DNA of 64,000 nucleotides from Comamonas composti DSM 21721 (GCF_000429845.1 NZ_AUCQ01000003.1:124001-188000); one strand, 5' to 3'. Positions 8,313 to 17,032 are shown, counted from the first letter of the stretch. The notes: generated by a model from the sequence alone, not told the origin. Program-made: numbers and translations.

Positions 8313-10016
8313 ATGCCCCAGCCTGTTCCGCCTCTGCCCTCCGATGCCGATTTGCGCAGCCAGGTCCGTTTTTCCACCGAAGACGGGCTGATCTGGCTCT
8401 CGGGCCAGCGCATGCTGCTGATGCATCTGGCCTCGCTGCACGCGCTGCGCCGCGAAATGATGAACACCATGGGGCCCGACCACACGCGGCGCCTGCTGCT
8501 GCGTGCCGGCTATGCCGCAGGCGAGCGCGATGCGCTGCTGGCCCGCCAGATACGGCCTACGGCCAGCCTGTTCGAGATGTTTGCCGTAGGCCCCCAGCTG
8601 CACCGACTGGAGGGCGCGGTGCGCGCCACGCCCGAAGTCTTCGAGGCCGATGAAGAGGCCGGCCACTTTCAATGCGTGGTGCGCTGGGAGCACAGCTGGG
8701 AGGCGGAAATCCATTTGCGCGAATGGGGGCCGCAGGAGCAGCCCTCGTGCTGGATGCTGCTGGGCTATGCCTCGGGTTACTCCAGCGCTTTCTTCCGTCG
8801 CCCGGTGTTCTTCAAGGAAATGCAGTGCTCCACCTGCGGCCACGCCCACTGCCTGATCGAGGGCCGGTTTCAGCATGAGTGGCCCGATGGCGAACAGATC
8901 GCGCGCGACTACGACCCCGACTCCATGCTGGTCTGCCTGGATGAGCTGCGCTCCCAGGTCGAGGCCTTGCGCACCGGCCTGGCCCCTTGCGACAGCCAGG
9001 GCCCGCTGCTGGGCCGTTCACGGGCCTTTCAGGCCGCACTTGCGCTGCTGTCCAAGGCCGCGCCCACCCAGGTCACGGTGCTGCTCACGGGCGAGACCGG
9101 CGTGGGCAAGGAGCGCTTTGCGCGTGCCCTGCATGCCATGAGCCCGCGCGCCGACAAGCCCTTTGTGGCCGTGAACTGCGCGGCCCTGCCCGCCGACCTG
9201 ATAGAGAGCGAGCTGTTCGGCGCCGAAAAAGGCGCGTTCACCGGTGCCACGGCCACGCGCATAGGCCGCTTTGAGCGCGCCCATGGCGGCACGCTGATGC
9301 TGGACGAGCTGGGCGAGCTGCCCCTGGCCGCCCAGGCCAAGCTGCTGCGCGTGCTGCAAAGCGGCGAGGTGGAGCGCCTGGGCGGCCACCGCAGCACCCA
9401 GGTCGATGTGCGCGTGATTGCTGCCACCAATGTGGACCTGGAAAAAGCCGTGGAGCAGGGGCGCTTTCGACGCGACCTGCTCTACCGCCTCAACGTCTAC
9501 CCCATACGCATCCCCGCGCTGCGCGAGCGTGTGGACGATATCGAGCTGCTGGCCATGCATCTGCTGCAGAAATACTCGGCCTTGCACGGCAAGCCGGCCC
9601 CGGGCTTCAGCGACCGGGCGCTGACCGCGCTGCGCGGCCACAGCTGGCCCGGCAATGTGCGCGAGCTGGAGAACCTGGTGGAGCGCGGCCTCATCCTCAC
9701 GCCGGCTGGCGAGCCCATCGATGTGGCCTGCCTGTTCCCCCAATGGAGCGACAACGGCCAAAGCACCATAGACGACCAGGGCCACCTGGCCCAGGCCTGC
9801 GGCGCCGATGGCGATCTGCACACGGCCAGTGTCTACGACAGCATGCAGCACCAGGGGCTTTCGCTGGATGCCCTGGAAGACGGGCTGCTGCAAGAGGCCG
9901 TGCGCCGTGCCAGCGGCAATCTGGCCGCAGCGGCCCGCGCCCTGGGCATGACCCGCCCCCAACTCAGCTACCGGCTCTCACGCATCCGCGAACGCACCAC
10001 AGGTACCGAGGAGTAA
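8313..10016 (+). CDS. aphR: XylR/DmpR-family sigma-54 activator of phenol genes
   Basis: A 567-residue activator with an N-terminal XylR_N sensor domain that binds the aromatic effector (about 20-130), a V4R segment with clustered cysteines (Cys172, Cys175, Cys180), a linker, an AAA+ domain and a Fis-type HTH. Walker A GETGVGKE is at 260-267, the sigma-54 contact loop GAFTGA at 307-312, Walker B LMLDELG at 329-335 and the HTH (ASGNLAAAARALGMTRPQL) near 530-550. Binding of phenol should release repression and drive the aphK promoter. It is divergent from aphK and followed after 4 bases by aphS. Confidence 0.95.
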   Translation: MPQPVPPLPSDADLRSQVRFSTEDGLIWLSGQRMLLMHLASLHALRREMMNTMGPDHTRRLLLRAGYAAGERDALLARQIRPTASLFEMFAVGPQLHRLEGAVRATPEVFEADEEAGHFQCVVRWEHSWEAEIHLREWGPQEQPSCWMLLGYASGYSSAFFRRPVFFKEMQCSTCGHAHCLIEGRFQHEWPDGEQIARDYDPDSMLVCLDELRSQVEALRTGLAPCDSQGPLLGRSRAFQAALALLSKAAPTQVTVLLTGETGVGKERFARALHAMSPRADKPFVAVNCAALPADLIESELFGAEKGAFTGATATRIGRFERAHGGTLMLDELGELPLAAQAKLLRVLQSGEVERLGGHRSTQVDVRVIAATNVDLEKAVEQGRFRRDLLYRLNVYPIRIPALRERVDDIELLAMHLLQKYSALHGKPAPGFSDRALTALRGHSWPGNVRELENLVERGLILTPAGEPIDVACLFPQWSDNGQSTIDDQGHLAQACGADGDLHTASVYDSMQHQGLSLDALEDGLLQEAVRRASGNLAAAARALGMTRPQLSYRLSRIRERTTGTEE

Positions 10017-10020
10017 ACGC

Positions 10021-10773
10021 TTGGCCAAGAAATCCTTTATGCAATGCCCGGCCTTGCCCGAGGCCGAATCCAGCGGCGGCGAGGCATCGCGCACCCTGAC
10101 CGAGCAAACCTATGCCCGGCTGCGCACCGACATTGTCGAAGGCCGTTTGCTGCCTGGCAGCAAGCTGCGCATAGAGCATCTGCGCCAGGCCTACGAGGTC
10201 GGTGCGGGCACCTTGCGCGAAGCGCTGACGCGCCTGGTCAGTGATGCCCTGGTCACGGCCGAAGGCCAGCGCGGCTTTCGCGTCTCCACCATCGCCATGG
10301 ACGATCTGCAGGACATCACCCGGCTGCGGGTACACATCGAAACCCATGCGCTGCGCGAATCCATACGCCATGGCGATGCGGGCTGGCGCGCGCAATTGCA
10401 GGCCAGCTATGAAGAGCTGTCTGCGGCCGAGCAGCCGCTGTCCAGCGACAACCGGCGCCGCTGGGAGGCCTTGAACGTGCGCTTTCACGAGGCCTTGCTG
10501 GCCGGCCATGCCTCGCCCTGGACGATCAAGGTATTGCGCCTGCTGGCGCGCCATGGAGAGCGCTATCGCTGCTACGCCATGGGCCAGCCTGCGCTCACGC
10601 GCGATGTGCACGCCGAGCACAAGGAAATCTTCGAGCTCGCCATGGCCGGCCAGGAGGCACGTGCGGCCCTGGCCCTGGAAGCCCATATCTGCACCACCCC
10701 GCATCTGCTGCTGCAGGCCATGCGCGAGGGCACGCTGGTGCTGCCCGGCAGCGGGCAGGACATGGAGGATTGA
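10021..10773 (+). CDS. aphS: GntR-family (FadR subgroup) repressor
   Basis: A 250-residue regulator with an N-terminal winged helix (TYARLRTDIVEGRLLPGSKL... about 26-95) and a C-terminal all-helical FCD domain with histidine and acidic residues (RFHEALL, HAEHKEIFE). The start is probably TTG 10021, with GAGGAG seven bases upstream inside the aphR stop region; ATG 10039 is the alternative. In Comamonas testosteroni a GntR-type AphS represses the phenol genes. Position, size and family fit. No truncation is visible, so repression should be functional. Confidence 0.88.
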   Translation: MAKKSFMQCPALPEAESSGGEASRTLTEQTYARLRTDIVEGRLLPGSKLRIEHLRQAYEVGAGTLREALTRLVSDALVTAEGQRGFRVSTIAMDDLQDITRLRVHIETHALRESIRHGDAGWRAQLQASYEELSAAEQPLSSDNRRRWEALNVRFHEALLAGHASPWTIKVLRLLARHGERYRCYAMGQPALTRDVHAEHKEIFELAMAGQEARAALALEAHICTTPHLLLQAMREGTLVLPGSGQDMED

Positions 10774-10899
10774 GCAGGGACGCTGCAGGCCCTGGTCTGG
10801 CGCGACCCCGGGCATCTCCACAATTCCCACACAAAGGCTCGACAGCCCGGCAAGATTGGCACACCACACTGGCGGGCTGAATATCCGGAGCCTTTCGCT

Positions 10900-12270
10900 G
10901 TGATCAATAACGCTCAATTGCTGGCCGACGAAGCCAAGTACTGCTCGTTCGGGGACACCGTCCACTACGTCAATCCCCCGAAGATCTTCTCGGGCTGCGA
11001 AGGCAGCTATATGTACGACGATGCAGGCACGGCCTACCTCGATCTGCAGATGTGGTATTCGGCCGTGAACTTCGGCTACAAGAACAAGCGGCTCGAGGCC
11101 AAGATGATCGAGCAGCTGCAGACCCTGCCCCAGGTCGCCAGCCAGTACCTGCACCCCACCAAGATCGAGCTGGCCAAGTTCATCGCCGAAGATGCCAAGC
11201 AAAAATGGGGCAATGACGGCCGCGTGCACTTCAACGTGGGCGGCGCCCAGGCCATCGAGGACTCGCTCAAGGTCGTGCGCAATGCCACCGGCGGCAAAAG
11301 CCTGATGTTTGCCTTTGAAGGTGGCTACCACGGCCGCACACTGGGCGCCTCCAGCATCACCTCCAGCTACCGCTATCGCCGCCGCTATGGCCACTTTGGC
11401 GACCGCGCACAGTTCATCCCCTTCCCCTACCCCTTCCGCCGTCCCAAGGGCATGACCTCGGAAGAGTATGCGGACTCCATCGTGCGCGAGTTCGCGCGCA
11501 AGTTTGAGAACGAATACCACGCGATCTGGGACCCCAAGACCAGCCAGTGCGAATACGCGGCCTTCTATGTCGAGCCCATCCAGGGCACGGGCGGCTACGT
11601 GGTGCCCCCGCCCAATTTCTTCAAGGGCCTCAAGAAGGTGCTGGACGATCACGGCGTGCTGATGGTGGTCGATGAAATCCAGATGGGTTTCTGGCGTACG
11701 GGCACGCTGTGGTCGGTGGAGAACTTCGGCGTCAAGCCCGACGTACTGGTGTTTGCCAAGGCGCTGACCAATGGCCTCAATGCCCTGTCCGGCCTGTGGG
11801 CACGCGAAGAGCTGATCAACCCCACGGTGTTCCCGCCGGGCTCTACCCACTCCACCTTCGCCTCCAACCCCCTGGGCACGGCCCTGGGCCTGGAAGTCAT
11901 GAAAATGACCCACGAGATGGACTTTGGCCGCCAGGTGCGCGAATCGGGCGCCTACTTCCTCGAGGGCCTCAAGGATCTGCAAAAACGCCACAAGGAAATC
12001 GGCGATGTCGATGGCCTGGGTCTGGCCCTGCGCGCCGAGATCTGCACCGAGGATGGCTTCACGCCCAACAAGGCCTTGCTGGACAAGATGGTCGACATAG
12101 GCCTCGAAGGCGGCCTCGAGTACCAGGGCCAAAAGCGCGGCCTGGTGCTGGACGTGGGCGGCTACTACAAGAACGTGATCACCTTCGCCCCGTCGCTGAT
12201 GATTACGCGCCCTGAAATAGACGAGGCTATGGTGCTTCTCGACCAGCTCCTGAGCAAAGCAAAAAAATAA
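10900..12270 (+). CDS. Class III PLP-dependent aminotransferase
   Basis: A 456-residue fold-type I aminotransferase of the acetylornithine/GABA/beta-alanine group. The PLP lysine is Lys287 (FAKALTNG), with Asp258 in VVDEIQ and the phosphate-binding GGAQAIEDS near 114-122. The start is GTG 10900, with GGAG about nine bases upstream. It is the first gene of a four-gene cluster with a FemAB-like acyltransferase, a ureohydrolase-like protein and a GNAT-Rnk fusion. The amino donor and acceptor cannot be named from sequence, but relatives use omega-amino groups of ornithine, lysine, diaminobutyrate or similar compounds. Confidence 0.88.
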   Translation: MINNAQLLADEAKYCSFGDTVHYVNPPKIFSGCEGSYMYDDAGTAYLDLQMWYSAVNFGYKNKRLEAKMIEQLQTLPQVASQYLHPTKIELAKFIAEDAKQKWGNDGRVHFNVGGAQAIEDSLKVVRNATGGKSLMFAFEGGYHGRTLGASSITSSYRYRRRYGHFGDRAQFIPFPYPFRRPKGMTSEEYADSIVREFARKFENEYHAIWDPKTSQCEYAAFYVEPIQGTGGYVVPPPNFFKGLKKVLDDHGVLMVVDEIQMGFWRTGTLWSVENFGVKPDVLVFAKALTNGLNALSGLWAREELINPTVFPPGSTHSTFASNPLGTALGLEVMKMTHEMDFGRQVRESGAYFLEGLKDLQKRHKEIGDVDGLGLALRAEICTEDGFTPNKALLDKMVDIGLEGGLEYQGQKRGLVLDVGGYYKNVITFAPSLMITRPEIDEAMVLLDQLLSKAKK

Positions 12271-12380
12271 GCTCCCCCTGAGGCGCTGCGCGCCTTCCCC
12301 CTCTCTCTTCGGGAGGGGGACGACAGCCTTGCTGCGGGGCGGCCCTTGCTCGCTGTCCCTGACGTTGAGCTGCGCCAATT
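12271..12380 (+). repeat. Dispersed palindromic repeat, family B copy 2
   Basis: Begins directly after the aminotransferase stop codon with CCCCCTGAGGCGCTGCGCGCC, then a CTCTTCGGGAG hairpin and the shared GACGACAGCC...GGCGGCCCTTGCTCGCTG core. Same orientation as the gene. It separates the aminotransferase from the next gene of the cluster. Confidence 0.85.
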
Positions 12381-12432
12381 CAAGTGCAACGAGCGATGCG
12401 GGCATAAGGAAACTAAATACAAAAAGAGCTAG

Positions 12433-13494
12433 ATGGAGCACAAAAGCTTTCGCAACCAGCTCGAACCCTCTGGCCTGCTGCAGCAGTTCAGCGTCCATCC
12501 CCCCGAGGGATTCGCCCTGCTGCCGCACTGGCCGGCACCGGCTTTCACGGCCCCGTTCGATTTGCTGACCACCGCAGACGACGCGCTCAAGGCGCGTCTT
12601 TTGTCTTTTCCGGGCGGGCAATGGCTCAGCCGCCGCCTGCGCCTGACCACCGACTTCGTGGGCACCACGGTCAGCGAATATGCCTTGTTCCCACAAGGCA
12701 CTGGCGTCCAGGAGCAAGCCAATGCATTGTGCCAATGCGCGGGCCGCACCCTGCTCACCATCGTCAAGGACCTGCCTCAGGATTCGCCCCTGCTCAGCGA
12801 TGCGGACAACGCCCATGCCCGCGCGCTGGCCCAGGCGCTGGAGCAAAACGGCTTTCTGCTGCTCGAAGGCCAGGCCCTGGCCTATGTGCCCATGGACTTT
12901 GGGAGTCTGGACGAATACCTCGCCCGCCTCTCCAAAAGCTGGCGCAGCAATCTGCGGCGCAAGCTCAGAAGCCGCGCAGATCTGCAGATAGAGCGCGTGC
13001 CCACGGGCCCAGCCTTTGCCGAAGAGGCGCGCATCGATGCCTACTACGCCCTGTTCGAAGCCGTGTACGCGCAGAGCGAGATCCATTTCGACAAGCTCAC
13101 GCGCGGTTTCTTCGCGGCGCTGCTGCGTGACGCGAACAATGGCGGCATGGTCTTTGAATACCGTGATGCCGCAAGCCAGGCGCTGCTGGGCTGGAATCTG
13201 TGCTTCGAGCATGGCGGCAATCTGGTGGACAAATACATAGGCCTGTCCTACCCGGCTGCGCGCGAGGCCAATCTTTACTTCGTCAGCTGGATGGTGAACC
13301 TCGAGTACGCGCTGGAGCGCGGTCTGCGGCACTACATCGCAGGCTGGACCGACCCCGAGGTCAAGGCCCAACTGGGCGCAAGCTTTACCTTGACGCGCCA
13401 TGCCGTCTTCATCCGCAACCCGCTGTTGCGCGCCCTGGGCCGGCGTTTTGCCGGGCATTTTGAAAGCGATAGCCAATGGAGCCGAAACAACTGA
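12433..13494 (+). CDS. FemAB/GNAT-like acyltransferase (PF13480 type)
   Basis: A 353-residue protein of the GNAT superfamily 'Acetyltransf_6' or FemAB-like group. The C-terminal half (about 170-335) carries the typical SLDEYLARLSKSWRSNLRRK segment, followed by a GNAT core and the YIGLSYPAAREANLYF region. Such enzymes transfer acyl or aminoacyl groups to amino groups. It overlaps the next gene by 19 bases, indicating translational coupling. No signal peptide or membrane segment is seen. The substrate is unknown; co-occurrence with an aminotransferase and a ureohydrolase fold suggests a small amine or amino acid. Confidence 0.65.
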   Translation: MEHKSFRNQLEPSGLLQQFSVHPPEGFALLPHWPAPAFTAPFDLLTTADDALKARLLSFPGGQWLSRRLRLTTDFVGTTVSEYALFPQGTGVQEQANALCQCAGRTLLTIVKDLPQDSPLLSDADNAHARALAQALEQNGFLLLEGQALAYVPMDFGSLDEYLARLSKSWRSNLRRKLRSRADLQIERVPTGPAFAEEARIDAYYALFEAVYAQSEIHFDKLTRGFFAALLRDANNGGMVFEYRDAASQALLGWNLCFEHGGNLVDKYIGLSYPAAREANLYFVSWMVNLEYALERGLRHYIAGWTDPEVKAQLGASFTLTRHAVFIRNPLLRALGRRFAGHFESDSQWSRNN

Positions 13495-14387
13495 ATCCCG
13501 TGGTCCTTGATGTGGACGGCTCGGTCGGTGCGCTTGCCGGCGAGCTGCGCCTGCCCTTGCAGCACTGGCAGGAGGCCGTGCGCTTTGGCTGCGGGCTGGC
13601 GCGCTTCAACAGATTTCGCACCGAGCTCGATGCCTTGCTGCCGCCAGCCCATGGCACGGTGCTCATGGGCAGCGGCGACTTCCACCACCTGAGCTGGCCT
13701 TTGGTGGAGCGCTGCATTGCGCGCCAGGCCCTGTCGGCCGCACACCCGCTGCGCGTCATCGTGCTCGACAACCACCCGGACAATATGCGCTTTCCCTGGG
13801 GTGTGCACTGCGGCTCCTGGGTGCGGCGCGTGGCCTTGCACCCGGCCGTCTCCCATGTGCATGTGGCTGGGATCACCTCGCAGGACATAGGCCCCGCCCA
13901 TGCCTGGGAAAACTATCTGACGCCGCTGCGCGCGGGCAAGCTCAGTTACTGGAGCTGCGGCGTGAACACGGCCTGGGCCGCGCGCGTCGGCGCCCAGCAA
14001 GGGTTTCGCAACTTCGCCAGCCTGGCCGAGCTGAGCCGGGCCCTCAAGTCCATGCTGCGCGAACAGCCCCAGCCCACTTATCTGAGCATAGACAAGGACG
14101 TGTTCGACTCCGAGGTCGTGCGTACCAACTGGGATCAGGGCCGCATGCAGGAAGAGCAGGCGCTGGCCATCATCGATGCGCTGGCCGGCCAGCTCGTGGG
14201 CAGCGACATCACGGGCGACGTGTCCTCCTGGCGCTATGCGACCTGGTGGAAGCGCCTCATGAGTGCCGGCGACGGCCAGGACACACAGATCGATGCCGTC
14301 ACGCTGGCGGCCTGGCAGGCCGGGCAGCATGCGCTGAACCGCCGGCTGGTGGAATGCCTGGCGGATGCGGCCGGCAGCACGGCCTGA
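13476..14387 (+). CDS. Ureohydrolase (arginase)-fold protein
   Basis: A 303-residue protein with the metal-binding pattern of the arginase/agmatinase superfamily: GSGDFHH (65-71, for the usual GGDHS), Asp98-x-His100-x-Asp102 in LDNHPDN, and Asp206/Asp208 in SIDKDVFD. The two-manganese site therefore looks intact, but the substrate loops are not those of classic arginase or agmatinase. It overlaps the acyltransferase gene by 19 bases. It may hydrolyse a guanidino or amide compound, or be a divergent relative with another reaction. The name arginase should not be taken literally. Confidence 0.7.
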   Translation: MEPKQLNPVVLDVDGSVGALAGELRLPLQHWQEAVRFGCGLARFNRFRTELDALLPPAHGTVLMGSGDFHHLSWPLVERCIARQALSAAHPLRVIVLDNHPDNMRFPWGVHCGSWVRRVALHPAVSHVHVAGITSQDIGPAHAWENYLTPLRAGKLSYWSCGVNTAWAARVGAQQGFRNFASLAELSRALKSMLREQPQPTYLSIDKDVFDSEVVRTNWDQGRMQEEQALAIIDALAGQLVGSDITGDVSSWRYATWWKRLMSAGDGQDTQIDAVTLAAWQAGQHALNRRLVECLADAAGSTA

Positions 14388-14501
14388 AAAGCGCACGGAA
14401 CCCACGCGCTGACGCAGCGCCTTAGAATGGGCGCTCTTCGAAAGAACCGTCATGGCCGAGGCCATGAAGGGCTTTCATACTTGAAACCCAATGGGGTGAA
14501 G

Positions 14502-15413
14502 ATGAACAAGCCTTTCATTTCCCTGTGCCCCGAGATCACTCGGACCAATGCGCTGACTTTGATGGACTGGCTGGAGGACGAGGGCGTGACGCGTTACCTG
14601 AGCGACTCGCGCCATGTCTCGCGCTTCATAGAGCAGGTCATCGGCCGGGTCCAGCTGCCCATCCTGACCCATTTGTTCAACCAGGGCGGGCGCTTCTTCA
14701 TGGCCTACGACCGGCACGATGTGCCCGTGGGCTTTGTGCGTCTCGTGAAAAACGGCGCGGACTGCGAAATGGTGCTGGTCATAGGCCAGCGCGACAACTG
14801 GGGCCGAAGGCTGGGCGCCAGTGCCATCCGCGAAGGCATGAAGCTCGCCTTCTTCGACATGCGGGCCGAAAAACTCATCGCCAAGATCCACCCCGACAAT
14901 GCACGCTCGATCAAGGCCTTTGTGCGCAGCGGCTTTGTGCTGGAGAGCGAGACCCCGGCGATGAAGTCTTTTGCCATGGGCTCGGAGCGCTATCTGCGGC
15001 TGTTGCGCGAAAGCCCTGCAGTGCACGCTGCCGAGATCTACATCACCGAGCTCGACCAGGCCCGGCTTAGAGGGCTGGTCGAGCTCGAACAAGGCCCGGA
15101 CATCTTCGAGCTGGAGCACGAGATCGAGCGCGCCATCATCGTCGATCCCCGGCAGGTGGCCGAGGACGTGGTCACGATGAACTCCAAGGCCTTGCTGCAG
15201 GTGGACGACGAAGCGCTGGAAGTCGCGCTGGTCTACCCCGAGGATGCGGACGACGGCGCGGGCAAGCTCTCGGTCTTCTCCGATATCGGCACCGCCATCC
15301 TGGGCTACAAGGAAGGCGATGCCTTCAGCCTGCGCGTGCCCCACCGCACCTGCCAGATCCGCATCGACAAGGTGCTCTACCAGCCGGAGGCTGCGGGCGA
15401 CTTCCATCTGTAG
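14502..15413 (+). CDS. GNAT acetyltransferase fused to a Rnk/GreA C-terminal domain
   Basis: A 303-residue two-domain protein. Residues about 10-165 are a GNAT domain, with an acetyl-CoA loop around NWGRRLGA (99-106) and the KIHPDNARSIKAFVRSGF helix-strand. Residues about 178-303 resemble Rnk and the C-terminal GreA domain (FELEHEIERA; FSDIGTAILGYKEGDAF), which docks on RNA polymerase; there is no GreA coiled coil. ATG 14502 follows GGGGTGAAG; an in-frame ATG at 14427 is possible. It lies 114 bases after the ureohydrolase-like gene in the same direction. The fusion suggests acetylation linked to RNA polymerase, but that is inference. Confidence 0.8.
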   Translation: MNKPFISLCPEITRTNALTLMDWLEDEGVTRYLSDSRHVSRFIEQVIGRVQLPILTHLFNQGGRFFMAYDRHDVPVGFVRLVKNGADCEMVLVIGQRDNWGRRLGASAIREGMKLAFFDMRAEKLIAKIHPDNARSIKAFVRSGFVLESETPAMKSFAMGSERYLRLLRESPAVHAAEIYITELDQARLRGLVELEQGPDIFELEHEIERAIIVDPRQVAEDVVTMNSKALLQVDDEALEVALVYPEDADDGAGKLSVFSDIGTAILGYKEGDAFSLRVPHRTCQIRIDKVLYQPEAAGDFHL

Positions 15414-15548
15414 ATTCGTTCTGCGGCTGGTGGGGGCGTTTCGGGGCCTGTGAAGGCCCGGAAATCAAGGCCCGCTGGCAGGAGGAATACACCCTCTCGG
15501 CAAACGTTTAGACGCTGATCCGCGGGCGAGGCTCTTCACATCGCCTTC

Positions 15549-15929
15549 TCACACATAGGTCGCCACCCCCATGCCCATGGACCAGTTTTCCTTGCCCACT
15601 TCGACGAGGTTGATAAAGACATCCTCGGGCCTGAGGCCAGGGCTTTGGCCCAGCAGCTCGGTGGCGCGCGAGAACAAGGCTTTTTTCTGCTCCAGGCGGC
15701 GAGTGTTGCTCACGGTGATCTGCACCAGCACCAGATCGTCGCTGCGTGTCACGCCCAGATAGCGGCGGCTGTAGCGAAAGCTCGCTTGCTCATGCTCGGT
15801 CAGCGTCATGAATTCGTCGTCCTCGGGTACCGTATAGGTCTGGTGCAAGGCCTGATACAGGCTGTCAAAGATGGCCTGTTTGTAGGCCTCGGATTTTCCG
15901 GCGCGCATATGGATGTGGACCAGCGGCAT
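15549..15929 (-). CDS. Tautomerase-superfamily protein
   Basis: A 126-residue protein starting Met-Pro (MPLVHIHM), so processing would expose the catalytic Pro1 of the 4-oxalocrotonate tautomerase superfamily; the length fits the Tautomerase_2 subgroup. Conserved features include the basic GKSEAYKQAIFDSLYQAL helix and the C-terminal INLVEVGKENWSMG segment. ATG 15929 is supported by AAGGAG six bases upstream; longer frames lack this and would hide the proline. The gene is divergent from a LysR regulator that probably controls it. The substrate is unknown. Confidence 0.85.
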   Translation of the reverse strand: MPLVHIHMRAGKSEAYKQAIFDSLYQALHQTYTVPEDDEFMTLTEHEQASFRYSRRYLGVTRSDDLVLVQITVSNTRRLEQKKALFSRATELLGQSPGLRPEDVFINLVEVGKENWSMGMGVATYV

Positions 15930-15975
15930 GCGATCTCCTTTGAAAAGCATTGGAAGGACGGGATGCATGCTATTC

Positions 15976-15996
15976 ATATCCATAAGATATGGATAT
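15976..15996. promoter_or_regulatory. Palindromic operator candidate between tautomerase and LysR genes
   Basis: Perfect 8-base arms ATATCCAT and ATGGATAT, separated by 5 bases, in the 91-bp divergent region. The size and AT-rich symmetry suit a LysR-type site. It lies 25 bases before the LysR start and 47 before the tautomerase start, so it could serve both promoters. Confidence 0.6.
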
Positions 15997-16020
15997 TTAT
16001 TTCATGGATAAGTATTTGAA

Positions 16021-16893
16021 ATGATTGAGCGCCCTTTGGATCTGGATGCGGTCGAGGCCTTTGTGCGCATTGCCGACCTGGGCAGTTTCACGCTCACGGC
16101 CGAGGCCATGGGCACCAGCCAGGCCGCAGTCAGCCTCAAGCTCAAGCGCCTTGAGGACAGGCTGGGGCACAGGCTGCTGGAGCGCACGCCACGCCATGTG
16201 CAGCTGTCGCTCCAGGGCGCGGCCTTTCTCGAACACGCGCGCGAGCTGCTTGCAGTTCATGAGCGTGCCCTGGCTTCGTTTACAGGCAAGCGCCAGCGGC
16301 TGGCCCTTGGCGTGAGCGACCATGTGGCAGGGCCGGACCTGCCGGCCCTGATTGCACGCATGGCGGCCCATGCACCACAGCTTCTGCTGGAGATCCGCCT
16401 TGCCTCATCCGGCGAGCTGCTGCAAAGCTATGACAGGCGAGAGCTCGATGCTGTCGTGGTACGGCTGGACATGGGCCGCAGCGACGGTGAGCTGATTGCC
16501 GAGGAGCCGTTTGCCTGGCTGGCGGCACCTGGCTGGCAGCCGCGCATGGGCGAGCCCTTGCCTTTGCTCAACCTGGCTCAGCCCTGCGGTGTACGTGCCA
16601 TGGCGACCGGGCTTCTGGATGCCTGCAACAGGCCCTGGAGTGAAGTGTTCGTGGGTGGAGGGGTCGCTGCCGTGGCCGCTGCCGTGATGGCCGGCCTGGG
16701 TGTGGCAGCGATTGCACCACGCATGCTGCCGTTGGGGGCTGTGGACGTGGGCCCCTGGCTCGACCTGCCCGCGTTGCCCAGGCTGCCTGTCATGCTGCAC
16801 ACCCGCATCCGTGCGGGTGAGCGTGGCGGAAGGCGCAGAGAGGCCTTGAATACGCTGGCAGCGGCCTTGAAGAGCGCAGTTCGCCCAGCCTGA
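16021..16893 (+). CDS. LysR-family transcriptional regulator
   Basis: A 290-residue regulator with a typical N-terminal winged HTH (LDAVEAFVRIADLGSFTLTA, then GTSQAAVSLKLKRLEDRLG, about 8-50) and a two-lobed effector-binding domain (about 95-285). It is divergent from the tautomerase gene across a 91-bp region with a palindrome, the usual layout for a LysR protein controlling its neighbour and itself. The effector is unknown. Confidence 0.92.
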   Translation: MIERPLDLDAVEAFVRIADLGSFTLTAEAMGTSQAAVSLKLKRLEDRLGHRLLERTPRHVQLSLQGAAFLEHARELLAVHERALASFTGKRQRLALGVSDHVAGPDLPALIARMAAHAPQLLLEIRLASSGELLQSYDRRELDAVVVRLDMGRSDGELIAEEPFAWLAAPGWQPRMGEPLPLLNLAQPCGVRAMATGLLDACNRPWSEVFVGGGVAAVAAAVMAGLGVAAIAPRMLPLGAVDVGPWLDLPALPRLPVMLHTRIRAGERGGRRREALNTLAAALKSAVRPA

Positions 16894-16918
16894 ACAGCGT
16901 GTAGATTCGCTAGCAAAA

Positions 16919-17000
16919 TAAAAGCTGCAAGCGCTTGCTGCTCTTCGATTTCAACATGATTTATCTCTGAAATCGATATCTATACAGCGCTTGCAGCATC
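16919..17000. repeat. Dispersed palindromic repeat, family C copy 1
   Basis: Outer arms carry GCTGCAAGCGCTTGCTG on the left and CAGCGCTTGCAGC on the right; an inner stem CGATTTCA/TGAAATCG lies between. The same layout (outer GCTGC-AGCGC arms, inner TTTCA/TGAAA stem) recurs at 59989-60071. It sits between convergent LysR and gor genes and could act as a two-way terminator. Confidence 0.65.
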
Positions 17001-17032
17001 TGTATTGATAGCAAGCTGGACGCGTCGAGTCT

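Noticed and set aside
9964-13476. Very long open frame on the minus strand across aphR, aphS, the aminotransferase and acyltransferase genes
   Set aside because: It is the antisense of well-supported genes in high-GC DNA, has no ribosome site and its translation is low in recognisable motifs.
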